A stretch of 64,000 nucleotides of DNA from Pseudomonas putida (GCF_001636055.1 NZ_CP011789.1:2232001-2296000); one strand, 5' to 3'; counted from the first letter of the stretch, positions 1-11,012 are shown. Numbers and translations: made by a program. The notes: a model not told the origin generated them from the sequence alone.

Positions 1-415
1 GGAGAAGCTTGGTGTCGAGCGTCGTGCCTATACCTCTGGTGAGCACAAGGCCTTCCTCGACCCGTTCTCGCCGCAAAAGCCTGAAGAGACAGCGTTCTGG
101 CAGGGTGTGCTGGATACCACGCACAATCAGTTCATCGCCATGGTGAAGCAGGGGCGAGGTGAGCGTCTGAAGGACAAGGAGCATCCCGAGCTGTTCAGTG
201 GTTTGATCTGGTCGGGCGAGCAGGCCAAGGCGCTAGGCTTGATCGATGGCCTGGGCAGTGCCAGCTATGTGGCGCGTGACATTGTCGGCGAGAAGGAGTT
301 GGTGGACTTCACGGTGCAGGAATCGCCGTTCGATCGCTTCTCCAAGCGTATCGGTGCCAGCGTCGCCGAGCGTCTGGCCATGTACATGGGCTTCCAGGGG
401 CCATCCCTGCGTTGA
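1..415 (+). CDS. sppA: Signal peptide peptidase SppA, C-terminal part
   Basis: The last 137 codons of a gene that begins before the window; the reading frame is open from base 2. The translation (EKLGVERRAYTSGEHKAF, then a segment with WSGEQAKALGLIDGLG) is the C-terminal half of an S49 serine peptidase of the SppA/SohB type. These inner-membrane enzymes degrade cleaved signal peptides in the plane of the membrane. The IDGLG motif near the C-terminus is typical of the family. The catalytic Ser and Lys lie upstream, probably outside the window. The gene converges on the Maf gene, as sppA does in other Pseudomonas genomes. Product is secure; intactness cannot be judged. Confidence 0.9.
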   Translation, partial: EKLGVERRAYTSGEHKAFLDPFSPQKPEETAFWQGVLDTTHNQFIAMVKQGRGERLKDKEHPELFSGLIWSGEQAKALGLIDGLGSASYVARDIVGEKELVDFTVQESPFDRFSKRIGASVAERLAMYMGFQGPSLR

Positions 416-424
416 ATCATGAGT

Positions 425-443
425 GGGGCTGCCTGGCAGCCCC
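425..443. terminator. Hairpin between convergent sppA and maf
   Basis: A perfect 9-bp stem (GGGGCTGCC / GGCAGCCCC) with a single-base loop lies just after the sppA stop and before the end of the convergent maf gene. The following T-run is poor (GTCTTTC), so termination efficiency is uncertain. Its placement suits a bidirectional stop. Confidence 0.5.
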
Positions 444-448
444 GTCTT

Positions 449-1027
449 TCAGGGTAGCTGCACACCTTCTGCGTGCAGCATGTCCACCAGGCGAATCAGC
501 GGGAGCCCGATCAGGCTCGTCGCATCGCAGCCGTGGGTGCTCTGGAACAGTGTCACCCCCAATCCCTCCGCCTTGAAGCTCCCTGCGCAGTCCAGTGGTT
601 GCTCTGCGTGCACGTAGCGCTCGACCCGTTCGCGGTCCAGTTCGCGCAGGGTTACGGTGAATGGTATGCAGTCGACCTGGCATTGCCCTGTGCTGCTGTT
701 GAGCAGGGCGAGGCCGGTCAGGAAAGTGACTTGCTGGCCGCTGGCAGCCAGCAATTGCTCGCACGCGCGTTCGAAGGTGTGTGGCTTGCCAAGGATCTGC
801 TCGCCCAGCACGGCGACCTGGTCCGAGCCGATGATCAGGTGTTGCGAATGGCTGTTCGCCAGGGCTTCGGCTTTTTGTCGGGCCAGGCGGCGAACCAGTT
901 CGGTGGCCGGCTCCTCGGCATTGCGCCCTTCGTCTATATCGGGGCTTGCCCAGGTGAAAGGCAGGCGCAGGCGCTGGAGCAATTCGCGCCGGTAGGGGGA
1001 GCTTGAAGCAAGCAGCAGGGGAAGCAT
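449..1027 (-). CDS. maf: Maf-family nucleotide pyrophosphatase (YceF type)
   Basis: A 192-residue protein starting MLPLLLASSSPYRRELL, the N-terminal Maf signature that binds nucleotide phosphates, followed by SPDIDE and a GSDQVAV segment. Maf proteins hydrolyse nucleoside triphosphates to monophosphates and are thought to clear modified nucleotides. The SSSPYRR form with sppA on one side and yceD-rpmF on the other points to the YceF subgroup (7-methyl-GTP preference in E. coli). That specificity is inferred from family and context. Length is normal. It is divergent from yceD. Confidence 0.9.
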   Translation of the reverse strand: MLPLLLASSSPYRRELLQRLRLPFTWASPDIDEGRNAEEPATELVRRLARQKAEALANSHSQHLIIGSDQVAVLGEQILGKPHTFERACEQLLAASGQQVTFLTGLALLNSSTGQCQVDCIPFTVTLRELDRERVERYVHAEQPLDCAGSFKAEGLGVTLFQSTHGCDATSLIGLPLIRLVDMLHAEGVQLP

Positions 1028-1122
1028 GGTAGACTCCTTCGCAATTGAACCGATTCTAACATGCGTGATGCCGCCTAATTTCCTTTGACAGGGGCGGGGG
1101 GCATCCCTAGAATGCTGCGCCT

Positions 1123-1650
1123 ATGTTGAATGACCCGATTCCACCTCACGTTGACCCGCGCAAATTAGCCGATCGTGGCGTAACCCTCCAAGGTTCGCTG
1201 CAACTCGCTGATTTGGAAAGACTCTGCGACCCGCTTTCCGATAATGTCGGTACGGTGCAGGCGAAGTTCGATTTTGAGCGAGACGAGCAGCACGTTGTGG
1301 TTATCCACAGCGATCTGAATGTCGAAGTCAAAATGGTTTGCCAGCGTTGTCTTGAGCTGGTCACCCTGCCGATCCACAGCGAATGTACTTATGCCGTGGT
1401 GAAGGAGGGTGCGAATACCCAGTCGTTGCCGAAAGGCTATGACGTGCTGGAACTGGGCGAAGATCCTTTGGATCTGCAGGCGCTGATCGAGGAGGAGCTT
1501 TTGCTCGCCCTCCCCATCGTGCCTGCTCATCATCCGGAAGAATGCCAGCAGCCGGCGGGCGCAGACGAGCCCGAATCGAGCAAGGACGAGGTATCGCGGT
1601 CCAACCCGTTCAGTGTCTTGGCGCAGTTAAAGCGTGACCCAAACGTTTAG
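1123..1650 (+). CDS. yceD: YceD/DUF177 protein, 23S rRNA accumulation factor
   Basis: A 175-residue DUF177 protein directly upstream of rpmF, the standard bacterial order. In E. coli YceD is needed for 23S rRNA accumulation, probably in large-subunit assembly. The CQRC pair (VKMVCQRCLELV, about residues 69-82) is the family's conserved cysteine motif. The C-terminus is acidic and then ends in NPFSVLAQLKRD, also typical. The gap to rpmF is 13 bp with a GGAG site, so the two genes are almost surely co-transcribed. Start is the ATG at 1123; no competing start with a better ribosome site is seen. Confidence 0.9.
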   Translation: MLNDPIPPHVDPRKLADRGVTLQGSLQLADLERLCDPLSDNVGTVQAKFDFERDEQHVVVIHSDLNVEVKMVCQRCLELVTLPIHSECTYAVVKEGANTQSLPKGYDVLELGEDPLDLQALIEEELLLALPIVPAHHPEECQQPAGADEPESSKDEVSRSNPFSVLAQLKRDPNV

Positions 1651-1663
1651 GAGTTAATCAATT

Positions 1664-1846
1664 ATGGCTGTTCAGCAGAACAAAAAATCCCGCTCTGCCC
1701 GTGACATGCGCCGTTCGCACGACGCCCTGTCGGAAAACGCGCTGTCCGTAGAGAAGAGCACCGGTGAAGTACACCTGCGCCACCACGTTTCGCCAGAAGG
1801 CGTATACCGTGGTCGCAAAGTGATCGACAAGGGCGCTGACGAGTAA
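1664..1846 (+). CDS. rpmF: 50S ribosomal protein L32
   Basis: A 60-residue basic protein beginning [20 protein letters not shown], the diagnostic start of bacterial L32. It is of the zinc-free type, with no CxxC pairs. L32 sits near the peptidyl transferase centre of the large subunit. A GGAG Shine-Dalgarno site precedes the ATG. The next gene, plsX, begins 3 bp after the stop, linking ribosome and lipid synthesis in one transcript as in other proteobacteria. Confidence 0.97.
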   Translation: MAVQQNKKSRSARDMRRSHDALSENALSVEKSTGEVHLRHHVSPEGVYRGRKVIDKGADE

Positions 1847-1849
1847 TCC

Positions 1850-2860
1850 TTGTCCGCTCAGATCATCGCGATCGACGCAATGGGCGGGGACTTCGGTCCC
1901 CGCAGCATTGTCCAGGCTAGCATTGCCTGCCTTTCGGCTACCCCCTCGCTGCACCTGACCCTCGTCGGTCAACCCTCTCTCCTCGAAGAACTTGTCAGTG
2001 GCCTTGCAGCTGCCGATCGTGCGCGCCTGCAAATTGTCGCGGCGAGCGAGGTGGTGGGCATGGACGAGCGGCCTTCGCAGGCGTTGCGCGGCAAGCCTGA
2101 TTCGTCGATGCGCGTCGCCCTTGAGCTGGTGCGTGACGGCAAGGCTCAGGCCTGTGTGAGCGCCGGGAACACCGGGGCGCTGATGGCGCTGTCGCGCTTT
2201 GTCCTCAAGACGCTGCCGGGCATCGATCGCCCCGCCATGGTGGCGGCGATTCCGACCCAGGCTGGCTATTGTCAGTTGCTTGACCTGGGGGCCAATGTCG
2301 ATTGCAGTGCCGAGAACCTCTACCAGTTCGCCGTGATGGGGTCGGTGGCGGCTCAGGCCCTGGGGATCCAGCGACCGCGCGTGGCGTTGCTCAACGTCGG
2401 TACCGAGGATATCAAGGGCAACCAGCAGGTCAAACTGGCCGCCAGTCTGTTGCACAATGCCCGTGGGCTGAACTACATCGGTTTTGTCGAAGGCGATGGC
2501 CTGTATCGCGGCGAGGCGGATGTGGTGGTGTGCGACGGCTTCGTCGGCAATATCCTGCTCAAGTCCAGCGAAGGGCTGGCGAGCATGATCGGTGCGCGTA
2601 TAGAGGCGCTGTTCAAGGGTGGGCTGTTTTCTCGTGCGGCCGGGGTGGTGGCGATGCCGTTGCTCAGGCGCCTGCAGGCTGACCTGGCGCCGGCGCGACA
2701 CAATGGCGCAAGTTTTCTCGGTTTGCAGGGGATCGTCATCAAGAGTCATGGTTCGGCAGGCGTACAGGGCCTGCAGAGCGCCATCCAGCGCGCGCTGATC
2801 GAGATCCAGGAAAACCTGCCGCAGCGGCTGCACGGTCGTCTCGAAGACCTGTTGCTTTAG
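1850..2860 (+). CDS. plsX: Phosphate acyltransferase PlsX
   Basis: A 336-residue protein starting [17 protein letters not shown], the PlsX signature. PlsX converts acyl-ACP and phosphate to acyl-phosphate, the donor used by PlsY in phospholipid synthesis, and works at the inner face of the membrane. The start is a TTG at 1850, three bases after the rpmF stop. It is chosen because the conserved N-terminus begins immediately, and no ATG or GTG fits between the rpmF stop and the IDAMGGD motif. The [10 protein letters not shown] and VCDGFVGNI motifs are intact. The fab genes follow. Confidence 0.95.
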   Translation: MSAQIIAIDAMGGDFGPRSIVQASIACLSATPSLHLTLVGQPSLLEELVSGLAAADRARLQIVAASEVVGMDERPSQALRGKPDSSMRVALELVRDGKAQACVSAGNTGALMALSRFVLKTLPGIDRPAMVAAIPTQAGYCQLLDLGANVDCSAENLYQFAVMGSVAAQALGIQRPRVALLNVGTEDIKGNQQVKLAASLLHNARGLNYIGFVEGDGLYRGEADVVVCDGFVGNILLKSSEGLASMIGARIEALFKGGLFSRAAGVVAMPLLRRLQADLAPARHNGASFLGLQGIVIKSHGSAGVQGLQSAIQRALIEIQENLPQRLHGRLEDLLL

Positions 2861-2987
2861 GCATATTGGCGATGAAGTGGTTAAATGTGACCGCTTGGTC
2901 TGCGTTTCCATCCAAGTTTTCAGATTCCGCGCCTCGCCATTGGTGGGGCGCACCCTATCCGACGACAAGATCATAAGGGCTTGTTCA

Positions 2988-3926
2988 ATGTCTGCATCCC
3001 TCGCATTCGTCTTTCCTGGTCAAGGCTCCCAGTCGCTGGGCATGCTCGCCGAACTCGGCTCTGAAAAGCCGGTAATCGTCGAGACCTTCAAGGAGGCTTC
3101 CGAGGCTCTGGGCTACGACCTGTGGAAGCTGGTCCAGGAAGGTCCGGAAGAACAACTCAATCAAACCGACAAGACCCAGCCGGCGATCCTGACGGCCTCG
3201 ATCGCCCTTTGGCGTCTGTGGCTGGAGGAGGGTGGTGCGCAACCCGCCCTGGTCTCCGGTCACAGCCTGGGTGAGTACAGTGCCCTGGTCGCTGCCGGTA
3301 GCCTGTCGCTCAAGGACGCCGTTCGCCTGGTCGAGCGCCGTGGCCAGCTGATGCAGGAGGCCGTGCCTGCAGGTCACGGTGCCATGGCTGCGATTCTCGG
3401 CCTGGATGATGCTGATGTGGTAGCCATCTGCGCCGAGGCTGCCGAGGATGAAGTGGTCAGTGCGGTCAACTTCAACTCCCCGGGCCAGGTCGTCATCGCC
3501 GGTAACAAGGCGGCGGTCGATCGTGCGATCGAGCTGTGCAAGGCCAAGGGCGCCAAGCGTGCGCTGCCACTGGCGGTCAGCGTGCCGTCGCATTGTGCGC
3601 TGATGAAGCCGGCTGCCGAGCGTTTCGCTGAAGCGGTCAACGCCATCGAGTGGAAGGCGCCGCAGATTCCGGTAGTGCAGAACGTCACCGCCGCCATCGC
3701 CGCCGATCTCGACGCACTCAAGCGCGACCTGTTGGCGCAGTTGTACCAGCCGGTACGTTGGGTGGAGTGTGTGCAGACCCTGGCGGCCAGCGGTGCGGTC
3801 AATCTGGTCGAGTGCGGCCCGGGCAAGGTCCTGGCTGGCCTGAACAAGCGTTGCGCCGATGGCGTTACCACCTACAACCTCAATACCCCTGACGCCGTCG
3901 CCGCCACCCGCGCGGCGCTGGCCTGA
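2988..3926 (+). CDS. fabD: Malonyl-CoA:ACP transacylase FabD
   Basis: A 312-residue protein starting MSASLAFVFPGQGSQSLGM. FabD moves malonyl groups from CoA to ACP, supplying the elongation unit for type II fatty-acid synthesis. The nucleophile is Ser93 in GHSLGEYS; the oxyanion-loop GQGSQ and the later PSHCALM histidine segment are present. The open frame extends upstream to 2877, but the family N-terminus and length support the ATG at 2988. A gap of about 127 bp separates it from plsX, longer than elsewhere in the operon, and could hold a promoter. Confidence 0.96.
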   Translation: MSASLAFVFPGQGSQSLGMLAELGSEKPVIVETFKEASEALGYDLWKLVQEGPEEQLNQTDKTQPAILTASIALWRLWLEEGGAQPALVSGHSLGEYSALVAAGSLSLKDAVRLVERRGQLMQEAVPAGHGAMAAILGLDDADVVAICAEAAEDEVVSAVNFNSPGQVVIAGNKAAVDRAIELCKAKGAKRALPLAVSVPSHCALMKPAAERFAEAVNAIEWKAPQIPVVQNVTAAIAADLDALKRDLLAQLYQPVRWVECVQTLAASGAVNLVECGPGKVLAGLNKRCADGVTTYNLNTPDAVAATRAALA

Positions 3927-3943
3927 TATCTGGAGAAACTTGC

Positions 3944-4684
3944 ATGAGCCTGCAAGGTAAAGTTGCACTGGTCACCGGCGCCAGCCGTGGTATCGGCCAG
4001 GCCATCGCCCTGGAACTGGGCCGCCAGGGCGCTACCGTAATCGGTACCGCCACTTCCGCTTCGGGTGCCCAGCGTATCGCCGAGACCCTCAAGGAACACG
4101 GTATCACCGGTACCGGTCTTGAGCTCAATGTCACCAGCGAAGAGTCCGTGAGTGCCGTGCTGGCAGCGATCACCGAGCAGTTCGGTGCTCCGGCGATCCT
4201 GGTCAACAATGCCGGCATCACCCGCGACAACCTGATGCTGCGCATGAAAGATGAAGAATGGTTCGATGTCATCGACACCAACCTCAACAGCCTCTACCGT
4301 CTGTCCAAGGGCGTGCTGCGCGGCATGACCAAGGCGCGCTGGGGTCGTATCATCAGCATCGGTTCGGTTGTCGGGGCCATGGGTAACGCCGGCCAGGCCA
4401 ACTACGCCGCTGCCAAGGCGGGCCTCGAAGGTTTCAGCCGAGCCCTGGCGCGTGAAGTGGGCTCGCGCGGTATCACTGTAAACTCGGTCACCCCGGGCTT
4501 CATCGATACCGACATGACCCGCGAGCTGCCCGAAGCGCAGCGTGAAGCGCTGCAGACCCAGATTCCGCTGGGCCGCCTGGGTCAGGCCGAGGAGATCGCG
4601 AAAGTGGTTTCCTTCCTGGCATCCGACGGCGCAGCCTATGTCACAGGCGCTACCGTGCCGGTGAACGGCGGGATGTACATGTAA
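3944..4684 (+). CDS. fabG: 3-oxoacyl-ACP reductase FabG
   Basis: A 246-residue short-chain dehydrogenase that reduces 3-ketoacyl-ACP with NADPH. The Rossmann motif TGASRGIG, the NNAG motif and the catalytic Ser-Tyr154-Lys158 set (NYAAAKAG) are all visible. The C-terminus GAAYVTGATVPVNGGMYM is the FabG ending. It follows fabD by 17 bp with a GGAG site and precedes acpP, the canonical cluster. SDR proteins are numerous, but this position and sequence leave little doubt. Confidence 0.96.
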   Translation: MSLQGKVALVTGASRGIGQAIALELGRQGATVIGTATSASGAQRIAETLKEHGITGTGLELNVTSEESVSAVLAAITEQFGAPAILVNNAGITRDNLMLRMKDEEWFDVIDTNLNSLYRLSKGVLRGMTKARWGRIISIGSVVGAMGNAGQANYAAAKAGLEGFSRALAREVGSRGITVNSVTPGFIDTDMTRELPEAQREALQTQIPLGRLGQAEEIAKVVSFLASDGAAYVTGATVPVNGGMYM

Positions 4685-4888
4685 CATCAGCAACTCAATG
4701 TGACGGATTGCTTAAAAAAACAGTCATACTGCAAGCCTAAAATCCGTTATAAAGCTGCAACCAGATTCCAGGTGGCAGGCCGGGTGTCTCTCGTGAAGGC
4801 GCGTTACGCTTGAAAAGCAGGCGTCTTCCTATAAACTTGGTCACCGGCCAGCTGCATGACATATGTCCATTAGGAGTGAAAACTAGGT

Positions 4889-5125
4889 ATGAGCACCATC
4901 GAAGAACGCGTCAAGAAAATCGTCGCCGAGCAACTGGGCGTCAAGGAAGAGGAAGTCAAGAACGAATCTTCCTTCGTTGATGACCTGGGTGCCGATTCGC
5001 TTGACACCGTTGAGCTGGTGATGGCTCTGGAAGAGGAATTCGAGACCGAAATCCCTGACGAAGAAGCCGAGAAGATCACTACCGTTCAAGCTGCAATCGA
5101 CTACGTCAACAGCCACAAGGCCTAA
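4889..5125 (+). CDS. acpP: Acyl carrier protein
   Basis: A 78-residue acidic protein, [20 protein letters not shown] onward. Ser37 in the [10 protein letters not shown] motif receives the 4'-phosphopantetheine arm that carries growing acyl chains. A 204-bp gap from fabG and a strong terminator after the gene suggest acpP has its own transcript in addition to operon read-through, which suits the high ACP demand. A GGAG site precedes the ATG. Confidence 0.98.
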   Translation: MSTIEERVKKIVAEQLGVKEEEVKNESSFVDDLGADSLDTVELVMALEEEFETEIPDEEAEKITTVQAAIDYVNSHKA

Positions 5126-5153
5126 GACGTTTCAGTCGACGCTTCTTGTCGGG

Positions 5154-5189
5154 AAAAACCGCACTGCCTTTGCCGGCGTGCGGTTTTTT
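5154..5189 (+). terminator. Rho-independent terminator after acpP
   Basis: AAAAACCGCAC (5154-5164) pairs with GTGCGGTTTTTT (5178-5189): a GC-rich stem running into a six-T tract, 29 bp after the acpP stop. It should end much of the acpP message, giving a short abundant mRNA and reduced read-through into fabF. Confidence 0.85.
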
Positions 5190-5300
5190 CTTTGCGAGCC
5201 ATTGGCGTCATTCACCGGGCAATCGAGAGCCTGTTGCCATTTCATTCGGCCATGCTGAATGCAATCGCAAGAGACTCTGTTATTAGAAAAGGAGAGTGCT

Positions 5301-6545
5301 GTGTCGCGTAGACGCGTCGTGGTCACCGGTATGGGTATGCTGTCGCCACTGGGTACTGATGTACCAAGCACCTGGCAGGGCATTCTGGCTGGCCGCAGTG
5401 GCATCGGTCCGATCGAACACACGGACCTGAGTGCCTACTCCACCCGTTTTGGCGGCTCGGTGAAGGGCTTTGAGGTCGAGCAGTACCTGTCGGCCAAGGA
5501 AGCTCGCAAGCTTGACCTGTTCATCCAGTACGGTCTGGCGGCCGGTTTCCAGGCGGTGCGCAATGCCGGCCTGGAAGTGACCGACGCCAACCGCGAGCGT
5601 ATCGGCGTGGCCATGGGGTCGGGCATCGGTGGCTTGACCAATATCGAAGACACCAGCCGAACCCTGCACGAGCAAGGGCCGCGCCGGATTTCGCCATTCT
5701 TCGTCCCCGGCTCGATCATCAACATGATCTCCGGCTTCCTGTCGATCCACCTTGGGCTGCAGGGCCCCAACTACGCTATCTCCACTGCGTGCACCACCGG
5801 TACCCACTGTATCGGCATGGCTGCGCGCAATATCGCCTATGGCGAGGCCGACGTGATGATCGCCGGCGGTGCGGAAATGGCGGCGTGCGGTTTGGGCATG
5901 GGCGGTTTCGGCGCATCGCGGGCGCTTTCGACTCGCAATGACGAGCCGTCCCGTGCCAGCCGTCCGTGGGACAAGGGGCGCGATGGCTTTGTGTTGTCCG
6001 ATGGCGCCGGTGCCCTGGTGCTGGAGGAACTCGAACACGCCAAGGCTCGTGGCGCGACCATCTATGCCGAGCTGGTCGGTTTCGGCATGAGCGGCGACGC
6101 GTTCCACATGACGTCGCCACCGGATACCGGCGACGGCGCTGCACGCTGCATGGTCAACGCCCTGCGTGATGCGGGTGTGAAGCCTGAAGAGGTCAGCTAC
6201 ATCAACGCCCACGGCACCTCGACTCCTGCTGGCGATATCGCCGAAGTGGCGGCCATCAAGCGTGTCTTCGGCGAGCACGCCTACAAGCTGGCCGTCAGCT
6301 CGACCAAGTCGATGACCGGCCATCTGCTGGGGGCTGCCGGTGCGGTAGAAGCGATCTTCAGCGTGTTGGCGATCAACAGCCAGATGGCGCCGCCGACCAT
6401 CAACCTGGACGAGCCCGACGAAGGTTGCGATCTGGACTTCGTGCCGCACCAGGCGCGCAGCATGCCGATCGATGTCGTGCTCTCCAACTCCTTCGGCTTT
6501 GGCGGTACCAACGGTTCGCTGGTATTCCGCCGGTTCGCCGATTGA
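5301..6545 (+). CDS. fabF: 3-oxoacyl-ACP synthase II FabF
   Basis: A 414-residue condensing enzyme that elongates acyl-ACP with malonyl-ACP and handles the palmitoleate-to-vaccenate step. The catalytic Cys164 lies in STACTTGTH, and the two catalytic histidines are in NAHGTSTP and [12 protein letters not shown]. The frame is open from 5259, but a GGAGAG site sits 5-10 bp before the GTG at 5301 and the conserved N-terminus is [18 protein letters not shown], so 5301 is taken. The stop overlaps the pabC start (TGATG). Confidence 0.95.
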   Translation: MSRRRVVVTGMGMLSPLGTDVPSTWQGILAGRSGIGPIEHTDLSAYSTRFGGSVKGFEVEQYLSAKEARKLDLFIQYGLAAGFQAVRNAGLEVTDANRERIGVAMGSGIGGLTNIEDTSRTLHEQGPRRISPFFVPGSIINMISGFLSIHLGLQGPNYAISTACTTGTHCIGMAARNIAYGEADVMIAGGAEMAACGLGMGGFGASRALSTRNDEPSRASRPWDKGRDGFVLSDGAGALVLEELEHAKARGATIYAELVGFGMSGDAFHMTSPPDTGDGAARCMVNALRDAGVKPEEVSYINAHGTSTPAGDIAEVAAIKRVFGEHAYKLAVSSTKSMTGHLLGAAGAVEAIFSVLAINSQMAPPTINLDEPDEGCDLDFVPHQARSMPIDVVLSNSFGFGGTNGSLVFRRFAD

Positions 6546-7366
6546 TGCACAGCTGGATCGACGGTCAGCCGGCGACTGCAGTCAACCTGCAGAACCGCGG
6601 CCTGGCCTATGGCGATGGTCTGTTCGAGACTATCGCCGTGCGCGGCGGCAGGCCCAGCCTGCTGTCGCGACATCTCGAACGTCTCGCGCTGGGTTGCCAG
6701 CGGCTGGCGATCGATATCGATCTTGCGCTTGTTCGCGACGAGTTGCTGCGCTACGCCAGCCAGCTCGGTGAAGGCGTAGCCAAACTGATCGTCACTCGTG
6801 GTGATAGCCAGCGCGGCTATGCGCCCGCCTCCGAAGCCTTGACCCGACGCATTCTCCAGGGCGGTCCAATGCCAGCTTATCCTGCGGGCAACGCGGAGCA
6901 AGGCATCGGGCTGTTCGACTGCCAGACCCGTCTTGCGCAGCAGCCGCTGCTGGCCGGGCTCAAACACCTCAATCGCCTGGAGCAGGTAATGGCTCGCGCC
7001 GAATGGCAGGACTCTGCCTGTGCCGAGGGTCTGATGCGTGACGTGCAGGGGCACCTGATCGAAGGGGTCTACAGTAATCTGTTCCTGGTCCGCGACGGCG
7101 TGCTGCTGACTGCCGACCTGAGCCGCTGCGGCGTGGCAGGCGTCATGCGCGCTGCGCTGCTGGACGAAGCCCCGGCGCTGGGTATCGAAGTCCGGACCGG
7201 CGACCTTGTGCAAGCCGATCTGGAGGCGGCCGACGAGGTGTTCGTCTGCAACAGCGTGTATGGAATTTGGCCCGTGCGTACTGTCGCTGCGCTCAACCTC
7301 GACTGGCCGGCCGGGCCGCTCACCCGTAAACTGCAGGCCGTTGCCCGTACGTTACTGGATACCTGA
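6545..7366 (+). CDS. pabC: Aminodeoxychorismate lyase PabC
   Basis: A 273-residue PLP enzyme of fold type IV that releases pyruvate from 4-amino-4-deoxychorismate to give p-aminobenzoate for folate. The N-terminus [20 protein letters not shown] with YGDGLFETI is diagnostic. The probable PLP lysine is in GLKHLNRLEQV. The ATG overlaps the fabF stop by one base, implying translational coupling. Placement between fabF and mltG is conserved in gammaproteobacteria. Confidence 0.94.
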   Translation: MHSWIDGQPATAVNLQNRGLAYGDGLFETIAVRGGRPSLLSRHLERLALGCQRLAIDIDLALVRDELLRYASQLGEGVAKLIVTRGDSQRGYAPASEALTRRILQGGPMPAYPAGNAEQGIGLFDCQTRLAQQPLLAGLKHLNRLEQVMARAEWQDSACAEGLMRDVQGHLIEGVYSNLFLVRDGVLLTADLSRCGVAGVMRAALLDEAPALGIEVRTGDLVQADLEAADEVFVCNSVYGIWPVRTVAALNLDWPAGPLTRKLQAVARTLLDT

Positions 7367-7369
7367 TTC

Positions 7370-8554
7370 GTGAGACGCAAAATCCTGCTGCTGCTGGAAA
7401 TGGGCCTGATCCTTGCCGGCCTGGCCGTAGGCTGGTCGGCCTGGAAGGTTAACTCGGTCCTGGAGCAGCCGCTGCATGTCACCGAAGAGCGCCTGCTCGA
7501 TGTGCCCAATGGCACCAACCCCAACCGCATGTTCTACCGCATGCAGAGCGAGGGGCTGCTCGACGATGCCTTCTGGTTGCGTCTTTACTGGCGTTTCAAT
7601 ATGGCTGGCACCGCACTGCATACGGGTGAGTACCGCCTGACGCCCGGAATGACCGTCGAAGCCCTGTTCGACGCCTGGCGCCGTGGCGATGTGGTGCAGT
7701 ACAACCTCACCCTGGTCGAGGGGTGGACCTTCCGCCAGGTGCGCACGGCCGTGGCCAGGCATGAAAAGATCAAGCACACCCTCGACGGGCTCTCCGACAC
7801 TGAAGTGATGGACAAGCTTGGGCATACCGGTGTTTTCCCTGAGGGGCGTTTCTTCCCGGACACCTATCGCTTCGTGCGCGGCATGACCGATGTCGAACTG
7901 TTGCAGCAAGCCTACATGCGCCTTGAGGAGGTGCTGGCCAAGGAGTGGGCGGATCGGGTGACCGATTTGCCATACCGTGATCCCTACCAGGCGCTGATCA
8001 TGGCCTCGCTGGTGGAGAAGGAAACCGGTATTCCTCAGGAGCGAGGGCAGATCGCAGGCGTATTTGTGCGCCGCCTTCGCTTGGGCATGATGCTGCAGAC
8101 CGATCCTACGGTTATCTACGGCATGGGGGAGCGCTATAACGGCAAGATCACGCGTGCCGACCTGCGTGCACCGACACCCTACAACACATACACCATGACC
8201 GGCCTGCCGCCGACACCGATCGCCATGGTCGGGCGCGAAGCGATTCACGCCGCGCTGAATCCGTCAGACGGTACCAGCCTGTATTTCGTCGCGCGTGGCG
8301 ATGGCAGCCACGTCTTCTCCGATGACCTGGACGACCACAACACGGCTGTGCGCGAATATCAGCTCAAGCGCCGCGCCGACTACCGTTCCAGCCCGGCGCC
8401 ACAAGCCCCGCAGGGTACGGCCGATCAGGCACCGAACGCCGAGCCGCCGACTGACGCCGCGCCTCGGTCCGGCGAACCCCTTGAAGGCGCACCAGCCCAG
8501 TCCGCCGAAGAGCCCGCGCCCGCACAAGCGCCGGCGCCCACCGAAAAACAGTAA
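7370..8554 (+). CDS. mltG: Endolytic murein transglycosylase MltG
   Basis: A 394-residue YceG-family protein. An N-terminal hydrophobic segment (about residues 4-22) anchors it in the inner membrane. The catalytic domain ends near PSDGTSLYFVARGDGSHVFS. The catalytic Glu is in MASLVEKETG. MltG cuts nascent glycan strands and limits their length. The GTG start at 7370 follows the pabC stop by 3 bp. The last 50 or so residues form a low-complexity tail rich in Ala, Pro and Glu, longer than in the E. coli protein, with no recognisable domain. Confidence 0.94.
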   Translation: MRRKILLLLEMGLILAGLAVGWSAWKVNSVLEQPLHVTEERLLDVPNGTNPNRMFYRMQSEGLLDDAFWLRLYWRFNMAGTALHTGEYRLTPGMTVEALFDAWRRGDVVQYNLTLVEGWTFRQVRTAVARHEKIKHTLDGLSDTEVMDKLGHTGVFPEGRFFPDTYRFVRGMTDVELLQQAYMRLEEVLAKEWADRVTDLPYRDPYQALIMASLVEKETGIPQERGQIAGVFVRRLRLGMMLQTDPTVIYGMGERYNGKITRADLRAPTPYNTYTMTGLPPTPIAMVGREAIHAALNPSDGTSLYFVARGDGSHVFSDDLDDHNTAVREYQLKRRADYRSSPAPQAPQGTADQAPNAEPPTDAAPRSGEPLEGAPAQSAEEPAPAQAPAPTEKQ

Positions 8555-10175
<1,621 letters not shown>

Positions 10176-10211
10176 TTCCCCATCGTTCATTTTCATGTGT
10201 GCTTTCATTCC

Positions 10212-10994
10212 ATGCTCGTAGATTCCCATTGCCACCTCGACCGACTTGACCTGAGCGCCCATGCGGGCTCGCTCGACGCCGCCCTGCAGGCGGCCCGCGA
10301 GCGTGGGGTCGGGCATTTTCTGTGCATCGGCGTAAGCGCCGAGAACGCCGGGGCGGTCAAGGCCCTGAGCGAGCAGTACGCCGACGTCGACTGTTCGGTA
10401 GGCGTGCACCCGCTCGACCTGGCCCCGGGGGAGACGCCGGCGCTGGAATGGTTGTTGCGCGAGCTGGCTCACCCGCACGTGGTGGCCATTGGCGAAACCG
10501 GATTGGACTATCACTACGAGCCTGAGGCCGCCGAGTTGCAGCAGGCGTCTTTCCGCCTGCACCTGGAGGCGTCTCGGCAGACAGGCAAGCCGGTGATCGT
10601 TCACACCCGTGCGGCGCGGGCCGACACCCTGGCGCTGCTGCGCGAGGCCAGTCTGCCGCAGGCGGGCGTGTTGCACTGCTTTACAGAAGACTGGGACATG
10701 GCCAAGGCTGCACTCGATCTGGGGTACTACATCTCGCTCTCCGGAATCGTCACCTTCCGCAATGCCGAAGCCCTGCGCGAGGTCGCACGCCAGGTGCCTG
10801 TAGACCGGCTGCTGGTAGAGACCGACTCGCCATACCTGGCGCCCATCCCGTATCGCGGCAAGCCGAACCTGCCGCAGTACGTGCGTGAAGTCGCCGAGTA
10901 CGTCGCCTCATTGCGAGGGGTGAGCTACGCGCAGTTGGCCGAGCAGACGACCGCCAACTTCAAGCGCCTGTTCCCCTTGGCCCGCGTCGCCTGA
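10212..10994 (+). CDS. tatD: TatD-family metal-dependent hydrolase
   Basis: A 260-residue TatD-family protein (YcfH branch) with the metal ligands of a TIM-barrel deoxyribonuclease: DSHCHLD at the N-terminus, GETGLDYHYEP, IVHTRAA, LHCFTED and ETDSPYLAP. The family acts as 3'-5' exonucleases or D-aminoacyl-tRNA deacylases. The ATG at 10212 is chosen because MLVDSHCHLD is the conserved start; a GTG at 10197 would add five residues. No clear ribosome site is visible before either. It lies 36 bp after holB. Confidence 0.9.
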   Translation: MLVDSHCHLDRLDLSAHAGSLDAALQAARERGVGHFLCIGVSAENAGAVKALSEQYADVDCSVGVHPLDLAPGETPALEWLLRELAHPHVVAIGETGLDYHYEPEAAELQQASFRLHLEASRQTGKPVIVHTRAARADTLALLREASLPQAGVLHCFTEDWDMAKAALDLGYYISLSGIVTFRNAEALREVARQVPVDRLLVETDSPYLAPIPYRGKPNLPQYVREVAEYVASLRGVSYAQLAEQTTANFKRLFPLARVA

Positions 10995-11012
10995 AGCTAA
11001 AGCAAGGCGGGC

